From Arthrobacter sp. Alg241-R88 (GTDB lineage Bacteria; Actinomycetota; Actinomycetes; Actinomycetales; Micrococcaceae), in assembly GCF_900537115.1 (NCBI RefSeq), contig NZ_UNRG01000001.1, positions 373,121-437,120 of the forward strand: DNA of 64,000 nucleotides, written 5' to 3'. The stretch's first letter is position 1, and each line of letters starts with the position of its first letter. Positions 58,130 through 64,000 of this stretch are shown here, piece after piece. The position numbers were made by a program, and so were the translations under genes. A model generated the notes under the pieces. That model was not told the origin of the DNA. It did no database searches and saw nothing but the letters and a program-made list of their open reading frames with translations.

Positions 58130-58936
58130 ATGGACTTCTTTGACGCGGTCATGGTCCCGTTCAGATGGCTGGTGTCCGCCGTTATGGTCGGCTTACACGA
58201 AGGGCTGAGCGCCGTCGGCATGCCCCCGGCCAGCGGCTGGACGTGGACGCTCTCCATCATCGGGCTGGTTCTGTTGATCCGGGCCGCCCTGATTCCCGTG
58301 TTTTTGAAGCAGCTCGACGCCCAGCGCCGGATGCGGCTCCTGCAGCCGGACCTGAAGACGCTGCAGGAAAAATACAAGGACCGGACAGACCCGCTCTCCC
58401 GCCAGTCAATGGCGCAGGAGCAGATGGCCTTGTATAAAAAGCATGGGACCAACCCCTTCTCCGCCTGCCTGCCCATGCTGATCCAGGTGCCGTTCTTCTT
58501 TGCCCTGTACCAGGTTCTCTCCGGCATCAGCTCCCGGGCAGCGCAGGGTGAGGGAACAGGCGCCATGAGCCACGACCAGGTGGTGCAGTTCGACCAGTCC
58601 AGCATCTTCGGCGCCTCATTGACGGCATCAGTGCTGCACGGCGGCAGCGGCAACCAGACAGCCGTTATGGTGCTGACCATCCTGATGATCCTTGCCATGA
58701 CCGCCGCGCAGGTTGTCACGCAAAAGTTGATCCTCGCGCGGAACCCGTTGCCGGGGGACACCGGGAGTCCCTTTATGCGTCAGCAAAAAATCGTGCTCTA
58801 CACGTTGCCGGTGGTGTTCGCGCTGGGAGGGGTCTTCTTCCCCATCGGCGTCCTGGTCTATTGGACGGTCACCAACGCCTGGACCTTGGCCCAGCAGTTT
58901 TTCGTCCGGGAGCGGCGGACATCCGGAACTGCCTAG
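58130..58936 (+). CDS. YidC/Oxa1 family membrane insertase (paralogue)
   Basis: A 268-residue insertase of the YidC2/Oxa1 type, which places membrane proteins in the lipid bilayer. WTWTLSIIGLVLLIRAALIPVFLKQLDAQRRM is the first core helix with the conserved arginine in the hydrophilic groove; NPFSACLPMLIQVPFFFALYQVL, then FPIGVLVYWTVTNAWTLAQQ close the fold. Five core helices are present; the large periplasmic domain of Gram-negative YidC is absent. It is not next to rpmH/rnpA, so it is probably an additional copy rather than the housekeeping one. Unlike a typical SpoIIIJ homologue no lipobox is visible. Confidence 0.9.
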   Translation: MDFFDAVMVPFRWLVSAVMVGLHEGLSAVGMPPASGWTWTLSIIGLVLLIRAALIPVFLKQLDAQRRMRLLQPDLKTLQEKYKDRTDPLSRQSMAQEQMALYKKHGTNPFSACLPMLIQVPFFFALYQVLSGISSRAAQGEGTGAMSHDQVVQFDQSSIFGASLTASVLHGGSGNQTAVMVLTILMILAMTAAQVVTQKLILARNPLPGDTGSPFMRQQKIVLYTLPVVFALGGVFFPIGVLVYWTVTNAWTLAQQFFVRERRTSGTA

Positions 58937-58995
58937 TCCCGCCGGAACGGGGACACAGTCTTACACCAAGCCCGAAGTGCAGGCACAATGAGCCC

Positions 58996-59553
58996 ATGGC
59001 TGAGCTTATCTACACGGGCATCGCATCCTTGGACGGCTACGTCGCCGACCGTCACGGCAACTTCGACTGGAGCGCCCCCGACGAGGAAGTCCATGCCTTC
59101 GTCAACGACCTGGAGCGCGACGCCGGCACGTATCTTTTGGGCCGGCGCATGTACGAGGTCCTGTCAGTCTGGGAGACCCTGGGTGGAAGCGACGATCCGC
59201 CCGTGATCCAGGACTACGGGCGAATCTGGCGGGCAGCAGAGAAGGTGGTCTTCTCCGGGTCATTGGAAAATCCAGTGACTGCGAGGACAACAATCCAGCG
59301 CTTTTTCGATCCCGATGCCATCCGGGACCTGAAGGAGCGCAGCGAAGGCAGCATCGGCATCGGCGGCTCCACCCTGGCTGCCGGCGCACTCCAGGCTGGG
59401 CTGGTGGACGAGTGCCGGATCTTCCTCAACCCGGTGGCGGTGGGAGGAGGCCTGCGGTTCCTTCCGGACGGGCTGAACCTGCGGCTTGAACTCCAGGACG
59501 AGCGCAGATTCCGCAACGGGGTGGTGTACCTCAGTTACCGCACTGTCCTTTGA
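58996..59553 (+). CDS. Dihydrofolate reductase family protein (RibD C-terminal-like)
   Basis: A 185-residue NADPH-binding reductase of the RibD_C/DHFR fold. ELIYTGIASLDGYVADRHGNFDWSAPDEEVH opens the fold, YLLGRRMYEVLSVWET follows, and GSIGIGGSTLAAGALQAGLVDECRIFLNPVAVGGG is the cofactor-binding end. Stand-alone members are common in actinobacteria and are not true folate reductases; the substrate is unknown. The ATG at 58996 is preferred over the out-of-frame ATG at 58988. It is probably cytoplasmic and monocistronic. Confidence 0.88.
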   Translation: MAELIYTGIASLDGYVADRHGNFDWSAPDEEVHAFVNDLERDAGTYLLGRRMYEVLSVWETLGGSDDPPVIQDYGRIWRAAEKVVFSGSLENPVTARTTIQRFFDPDAIRDLKERSEGSIGIGGSTLAAGALQAGLVDECRIFLNPVAVGGGLRFLPDGLNLRLELQDERRFRNGVVYLSYRTVL

Positions 59554-59616
59554 TTTTGGCAGGGGTCGAACGCGCGGTGATGTGGCGTCTGCGGGATGGG
59601 GGAGCAGAATGGGGCA

Positions 59617-60276
59617 ATGACCCGAATCGCAATCATCGGCGGCCACGGCAAAGTGGCCCTGCACCTGTCCACCCTGCTCACGGAAGAGGGCCACGACGTC
59701 ACCTCGTTCATCCGCAACCCGGACCACGCGGCGGACGTTGCTCAAACGGGCGCAACGCCGTCGGTCCTTGATATCGAGAACTCCACGACGGCGGCCATCG
59801 CCGAGGCACTAAAGGGCCACGATGCTGTCGTCTGGTCAGCAGGAGCGGGCGGCGGAAACCCCGCCCGGACATTCGCCGTTGACCGGGACGCGGCCATCCG
59901 TTCGATGGATGCCGCAGTACAGGCCGGGGCGGACCGCTACGTGATGGTGTCCTATCTGGGAGCCCGCAGGGACCACGGTGTACCGGAGAGCAACGGCTTT
60001 TTTGCCTACGCCGAGGCGAAAGCTGCCGCTGACGAGTACCTTCGCGGCACCGATCTCTCATGGACCATCCTGGGGCCGGGCACCCTGACCAACAAACCCG
60101 GCACGGGTTTGATCAAGGTGGATCCCAACCCGGGGGAGGGGGACGGCGGGACGTCGCGCAGCAACACTGCCATCGTGGCAGCAGCCGTGCTGGACCTGCC
60201 GGAGACGGCGGGCCGGACGATTGAATTCTGCGACGGCTCGCTTCCGGTTGCCGCCGCTCTGGAGTCACCGGCGTAA
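59617..60276 (+). CDS. NAD(P)-binding Rossmann protein, atypical SDR
   Basis: A 219-residue protein of the NAD(P)H-binding (NmrA/YwnB-like) group. The cofactor motif IAIIGGHGKVALHL (about residues 4-17) replaces GXXGXXG with GGHGKVA; VWSAGAGGGN and YVMVSYLGARRDH follow, and the C-terminal part ends in a substrate loop. It is shorter than classical SDRs. It likely acts as an oxidoreductase or redox sensor; no partner is visible. An alternative ATG at 59596 adds seven residues. It converges on the ROK gene. Confidence 0.85.
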   Translation: MTRIAIIGGHGKVALHLSTLLTEEGHDVTSFIRNPDHAADVAQTGATPSVLDIENSTTAAIAEALKGHDAVVWSAGAGGGNPARTFAVDRDAAIRSMDAAVQAGADRYVMVSYLGARRDHGVPESNGFFAYAEAKAAADEYLRGTDLSWTILGPGTLTNKPGTGLIKVDPNPGEGDGGTSRSNTAIVAAAVLDLPETAGRTIEFCDGSLPVAAALESPA

Positions 60277-60352
60277 TTTGCCGGCGGAATCACAAACCTC
60301 GGCTCTGGTGCCGCGGATCATCCGGGGCTGGGCACCTCCCGGGTGAACCGCG

Positions 60353-61576
60353 TCAGGAAACGGAATGCGCGGGTTTCGGCAACGAAGCGGGGTAAAGGCC
60401 CAGTGCATGCTCTTCGACATAATCCAGGGCAAGGCGGATGGCACCGATAGACACAATGCCATCCCCGAGGGAGGAGGCTTCCACCCGGGGCGGAGTGAAA
60501 GTGAACTTCGGCAGCTGCTCCTCGATGACCGGGATGAGGGCGCGGGCAGAGGCTGCGACACCGCCCGCGAGGACGACGAGCTCAGGGTTTACCAGCGTGC
60601 TCAGGGAACCAATCACGCGTGCCATGCGGTGTGCGACACGGTTGAGCACTTCCTGCGCGGCATTGTCGCCGTCCCTGGCCGCGGCGAACACCATCTCGGC
60701 TGTGAGGCCGTCCGGTGTGCTGCCGCACAGCTCATGCAGCCGGGTTTTTGCATTGGAGGCGAGCGCTTCCTGGCCCCAAAGTGCCACATAGTGCGCAATG
60801 CCGATGGTATCGCCGACGCCTTCGACGTTGGCCAGGTATCCCAGCTCGCCGAAGCCGCCAAGCTGTCCGTGGAGCAGGCGGCCGGATTCGAGTACGCCGG
60901 AGCCCAGCCGGTCCCCGGCAAGCATAACGATGAGGTTGTCAACGCCTTGGGCCGTCCCCTGCCAGCGTTCGGCAAGGGCAGCAAGATTGGCGTCGTTCTC
61001 GAGCAGCACGTGCCAGCCATGCCGCTCAGAGACAAGCCGGCGGACATCAAAAGACTTCCAGAATTCCTGAACCGTGAGGACTTCGCCGTTACGACTGACC
61101 GGAGCGGCGACCCCAACGGACACGGCAAGAACGGACTCTGCGGACACGTCTGCCTTCTCCAAGGCCTCCGCGGCGATCCGGTCCAATACATCGGCGCGCT
61201 CGTTAGCGGGAAGATTGTGCGCCCGGAAGGGTGTCGTGACCCTGGAGAGGGCCTTTCCCGCCATGTCGGCGACGATGGTAGTGATCTTGTTGGCACCAAT
61301 GTCGATGCCCAGAACGCTGGCGGCACGATCGTCGAAAACGAATCTGCGTGCCGGCCTGCCTTTGACATAACCTTCGGCGCCCCGTTGGTTTTCCAGCTCC
61401 TCAAGCCATCCGAGCCGGACGAGCTCATCACAAATCGAGATAACGGTGGCCCGGGAAAGCCCAGTGGCAGCCATAAGGTCCGTGCCCGTCATGATGCCTG
61501 CCCCGCGCATTGCCTTAAGCAAGGCACTGGCGTTGACCCTCCGCAGCAACTGTGTCGACGGTGCAGTCTCATTCAT
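60353..61576 (-). CDS. ROK family transcriptional repressor
   Basis: A 407-residue ROK regulator. An N-terminal winged helix (about residues 15-70, TDLMAATGLSRATVISICDELVRLGWL) is joined to a sugar-kinase-like fold: VLGIDIGANKITTIVADMAG binds the phosphate region, VLLENDANLAALAE the sugar, and VVLAGGVAAS the adenosine side. The CXCGXXGC zinc motif of active ROK kinases is absent (LCGSTPDG), so it is a sensor only. It is divergent from a sugar ABC operon with AT-rich palindromes (61626-61635, 61714-61735) between them, so it most likely represses that operon. The ATG at 61576 follows GGGGAG. Confidence 0.92.
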   Translation of the reverse strand: MNETAPSTQLLRRVNASALLKAMRGAGIMTGTDLMAATGLSRATVISICDELVRLGWLEELENQRGAEGYVKGRPARRFVFDDRAASVLGIDIGANKITTIVADMAGKALSRVTTPFRAHNLPANERADVLDRIAAEALEKADVSAESVLAVSVGVAAPVSRNGEVLTVQEFWKSFDVRRLVSERHGWHVLLENDANLAALAERWQGTAQGVDNLIVMLAGDRLGSGVLESGRLLHGQLGGFGELGYLANVEGVGDTIGIAHYVALWGQEALASNAKTRLHELCGSTPDGLTAEMVFAAARDGDNAAQEVLNRVAHRMARVIGSLSTLVNPELVVLAGGVAASARALIPVIEEQLPKFTFTPPRVEASSLGDGIVSIGAIRLALDYVEEHALGLYPASLPKPAHSVS

Positions 61577-61625
61577 CAGGGGCTCCCCATTCTTCCGGGC
61601 TGCCACGGGACGTTGACCAGCCCTT

Positions 61626-61635
61626 CTAAATTTAG
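61626..61635. promoter_or_regulatory. ROK operator candidate, site 1
   Basis: CTAAATTTAG is a perfect 10-bp palindrome 50 bp before the ROK start. CATAAATATAG follows it. Confidence 0.5.
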
Positions 61636-61672
61636 GCCATAAATATAGCCGGGGAAACAAAGTGGCATGTGC

Positions 61673-61702
61673 TTGACGGTGTGACCCACGGCACTCCATA
61701 CT
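61673..61702 (+). promoter_or_regulatory. Sigma-70-type promoter of the sugar ABC operon
   Basis: TTGACG (61673-61678) and CATACT (61697-61702) with an 18-bp spacer. The downstream AT-rich palindromes at 61714-61735 overlap the expected transcription start, a good place for repression. Confidence 0.65.
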
Positions 61703-61713
61703 ATCGATAGGAG

Positions 61714-61735
61714 CTAAATTTATAGCTTGTATAAA
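61714..61735. promoter_or_regulatory. ROK operator candidates, sites 2 and 3
   Basis: CTAAATTTATAG (61714-61725) resembles site 1, and TTTATA-GCTTG-TATAAA (61719-61735) is a perfect 6-bp inverted repeat. Both lie at the presumed start of transcription. Confidence 0.55.
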
Positions 61736-61805
61736 CTCGGCAGGGCGAGCATCAGCCAGTCCCGCCGTAGCCGCGGCCCTATCGCCGCACCACGAAAGGA
61801 CGAGG

Positions 61806-63077
61806 GTGTCTTCGAACTTGACGCGCACACTACGCATGGCAGTGCTGGGTCTTTGCCTGGCTTTGCTCGCCGGCCTCCTCTCAGGCTGCACGGGAGATTC
61901 CGGCAAGGAAACCATCCGGTTCACCTTCAGTAAGCGGGAGGCCATCGGTTTCATGACGAAACTGGTCGCCGACTACAACGCTTCGCAGGACAAAACGGAG
62001 GTCGTTATGGATACCTCCGGGGTTGACGTGGTTTCAGCCAGTTTCGTCCGGGGCAATCCGCCGGACATCGCACTTGCGAACTACAACATGGAAACGGCCA
62101 GGTTCGTGCAGCGCGGCGCGCTGAGTGACCTGTCCGGAACGCAGGCCTCAACCCGTATCCGGAAGGACCTGCAACCTCTGATGGACCAGTACGGCTCGTA
62201 TCCAGGCCGGACCAGCGCACTGCCGTACTCGATCATGGCGTCGTCCGTCATCTACAACAAGGAGATCTTCGCTGCGCACGGCATCGATGTGCCTAAGACC
62301 TGGAGCGATCTCATCGCGGCGTGTGACGCCCTGAAAGCCGCCGGGGTGACGCCGTTCTACGCAACGTGGAAGGACGACTGGACGGTTGCCCAAGGTTGGT
62401 TTGACTACTCTGTGGGCGGCCAGCTCGACACCATCGACTTCTTCCACAAGCTTTCTGAAGCAGGCACGGAGGTCGGGCCGGATTCACCGGCGTCATTCGA
62501 AAAGGACTTTCAACAGCCCGTCGCGAAAATGCTGGAACTGGCGGGCAGCTATGTCAACAAAGACGCCGCGAGCCGAGCTTATGGCGACGGCAACCTTGCG
62601 TTTGCACAAGGTAAGGCAGCAATGTATCTGCAGGGCCCGTGGGCTTTCGGCGAGATCGCGAAGAGTGCTCCCGATCTCCAGCTCGGAACCTTTCCGCTGC
62701 CGATGACGGACAATCCCGATGACCTGCGCGTCCGGGTCAATGTGGATCTAGCCGCCTGGATTCCCGAAGGATCCAAGCACAAGGACGCTGCACGCGACTT
62801 CCTCGAGTACCTCTACCAGCCGGAAGTCATCGAAGCGTACAACAAGTCGCAGCTGGGCTTCACGCCCACCATCGATGCCGCCGGAGCTCCGGACCCGCGG
62901 ATCGAGGGGATGGTCGAGTACTACGAAAAGGGCCAGGTCTATCAGGGTCCGTCGGTGCTGGTGCCGCGCACTATCCCCATTATGAATCACGTCCAGGCGC
63001 TCGTGTTGGGCGCAGATCCTGCAGCCACCTTCCGCACACTCGACGCAGACTGGGCGCGTCTGGCGTTCCGCCAGTAA
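61806..63077 (+). CDS. Sugar ABC transporter substrate-binding lipoprotein
   Basis: A 423-residue extracellular solute-binding protein (family 1). The signal peptide ends in the lipobox LLSGC, Cys28 being the lipidated residue. ETIRFTFSKREAIGFMTKLVADYN starts the mature fold; SVIYNKEIFAAHGIDVPKTWSDLIAACDAL and AMYLQGPWAFGEIAKSAP are family hallmarks. It would capture an oligosaccharide or glycoside outside the membrane for the permease encoded downstream. The GTG at 61806 follows AAGGACGAGG. Expression is probably blocked by the divergent ROK regulator until inducer is present. The sugar is unknown. Confidence 0.93.
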   Translation: MSSNLTRTLRMAVLGLCLALLAGLLSGCTGDSGKETIRFTFSKREAIGFMTKLVADYNASQDKTEVVMDTSGVDVVSASFVRGNPPDIALANYNMETARFVQRGALSDLSGTQASTRIRKDLQPLMDQYGSYPGRTSALPYSIMASSVIYNKEIFAAHGIDVPKTWSDLIAACDALKAAGVTPFYATWKDDWTVAQGWFDYSVGGQLDTIDFFHKLSEAGTEVGPDSPASFEKDFQQPVAKMLELAGSYVNKDAASRAYGDGNLAFAQGKAAMYLQGPWAFGEIAKSAPDLQLGTFPLPMTDNPDDLRVRVNVDLAAWIPEGSKHKDAARDFLEYLYQPEVIEAYNKSQLGFTPTIDAAGAPDPRIEGMVEYYEKGQVYQGPSVLVPRTIPIMNHVQALVLGADPAATFRTLDADWARLAFRQ

Positions 63078-63099
63078 CGCTCACAAGGGAGCCAGATAC

Positions 63100-64000
63100 A
63101 TGTCCATCACCACAGCAACAAGACCGGGGCAGGACCGCCCGCAGACCCGCAGAAAGCGGCGGGTCGAACCGATCTTCTACCTTTTCCTCCTGCCAAGCCT
63201 CGTCCTCTTTACCCTGGCGATCACGGTTCCGGGCCTTGTTGGCATCTTCTTCAGCTTCACGAACTCCATCGGAATCGGCGACTGGGAGTTCGTCGGACTG
63301 ACCAACTATGTTGCAATTTTCAGCGATCCTGCCATTCTGCAGAGCTATCTGTTCACGTTCGGATTCTCGATCGTCACCGTGCTCGTAGTGAACGTCATCG
63401 CTTTCCTTCTCGCCGTGGGGCTCACGTCGCAGATCCGCATGAAAACCGCGTTGCGGACCATCTTCGTCATCCCCATGGTGGTCTCCGGCATCATCATCGC
63501 GTATGTTTTCAATTTCCTGTTCTCGAACTCGCTGCCCTCCGCAGGTGCGGCAGCCGGGATTTCCTGGCTGGAGACGAGCCTCCTGGCAAACCCTGACCTT
63601 GCCTGGGTCGCCATCGTGGTGGTTACCGCCTGGCAGGCGGTGCCCGGGGCGCTGCTGATCTATATCGCCGGACTCGTCTCGATCCCCGGGGAAGTGTATG
63701 AAGCCGCGGACATCGATGGCGCGAGCAAGTTCCAGCAGCTCCTGAAAATCACCGCTCCGCTCGTGGCCGGCTATGTGGTGATCAACATCATTCTCGGATT
63801 CAAGGGCTTCCTCAACGCTTACGACATCATCGTCGGCCTCACCAACGGCGGCCCGGGCACCTCAACACGAAGCATCGCGATGACCGTCATCGCTGGCTTC
63901 AATGGCGGCGACTATGCCTACCAGATGGCCAACGCGACCATCTTCTTCGTCGTCGCTGTCCTCATATCTCTCCTGCAGCTTTCGCTGACTCGCGGACGGA
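63100..64000 (+). CDS. Sugar ABC transporter permease (partial, MalF-like)
   Basis: A carbohydrate ABC permease that runs off the right edge after about 300 codons. Six hydrophobic segments are visible; the EAA loop that contacts the ATPase reads YEAADIDGASKFQQLLKITAPL (split as YEAADIDGASK and FQQLLKITAPL). LTNGGPGTSTRS follows, typical of MalF/UgpA subunits. The ATG at 63100 follows AAGGGAG and lies 22 bp after the binding-protein stop. The second permease and probably a hydrolase should lie beyond the window. Confidence 0.92.
   Translation, partial: MSITTATRPGQDRPQTRRKRRVEPIFYLFLLPSLVLFTLAITVPGLVGIFFSFTNSIGIGDWEFVGLTNYVAIFSDPAILQSYLFTFGFSIVTVLVVNVIAFLLAVGLTSQIRMKTALRTIFVIPMVVSGIIIAYVFNFLFSNSLPSAGAAAGISWLETSLLANPDLAWVAIVVVTAWQAVPGALLIYIAGLVSIPGEVYEAADIDGASKFQQLLKITAPLVAGYVVINIILGFKGFLNAYDIIVGLTNGGPGTSTRSIAMTVIAGFNGGDYAYQMANATIFFVVAVLISLLQLSLTRGR

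Overview
The window is chromosomal DNA from a high-GC Gram-positive bacterium. Gene content points to an Arthrobacter/Pseudarthrobacter-type member of the Micrococcaceae: a FprA-type ferredoxin reductase, PucR and ROK regulators, an aldehyde dehydrogenase next to a DUF779 gene, a LGFP-repeat secreted protein, dense coding on both strands, GTG/TTG starts and GC-rich hairpin terminators. No phage, plasmid or CRISPR machinery is intact here. The genus is inferred from protein families and was not tested by phylogeny.

Layout. 1-6.0 kb: a gene end, a PucR regulator divergent from an aldehyde dehydrogenase and gabT (GABA/putrescine catabolism), and a type II NADH dehydrogenase. 6.3-10.5 kb: a lower-GC glycan island (GT2, two GT4, one PIG-L-type deacetylase). 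10.5-24.6 kb: RarD, topoisomerase IB, FprA, a GAF regulator with its aldehyde dehydrogenase and DUF779 partner, an amino-acid permease, furA-katA with a Fur-type operator, HtpX and YajQ. 24.7-28.2 kb: a weakly conserved stretch with tRNA-Tyr, what looks like a tyrosine-recombinase remnant, a LGFP-repeat protein, a decayed DUF4259 gene and small membrane proteins. 28.2-31.6 kb: a CBS-domain protein, a LysM protein with a sortase-like C-terminus, a K+ channel and a thioesterase. 31.6-37.0 kb: a second surface-glycan island with a BioF2-type acetyltransferase, a very long fusion of a flippase to a GT-C glycosyltransferase, and a secreted beta-helix protein.

37.2-52.5 kb: thioredoxin, an acyl-CoA synthetase, a DrrAB-like ABC exporter, an AlkA-like glycosylase, a VOC protein, cystathionine beta-synthase plus a gamma-family partner, an MFS transporter, an SDR, then a minus-strand operon of DUF1190 protein, glutathionylspermidine-synthase-like ATP-grasp enzyme and APC permease, and a MOSC protein. 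52.5-64 kb: a DEAD-box helicase with a long structured leader, tRNA-Thr and tRNA-Met, an ArsR-CDF-DsbA metal-handling operon with cysteine-rich tails, a YidC paralogue, two small redox enzymes, and a ROK-regulated sugar ABC operon that runs off the end.

The most interesting items are: a 63-bp palindromic repeat present three times with a constant 20-23-20 architecture (14249, 42838, 55163); the flippase/GT-C fusion (32846-35896); the DUF1190/ATP-grasp/permease operon (48285-51677); the ArsR-CDF-DsbA operon (55823-57626); and the LysM protein with a sortase-like C-terminus that lacks the expected arginine. I found no complete, clearly unprecedented defence or mobile system.
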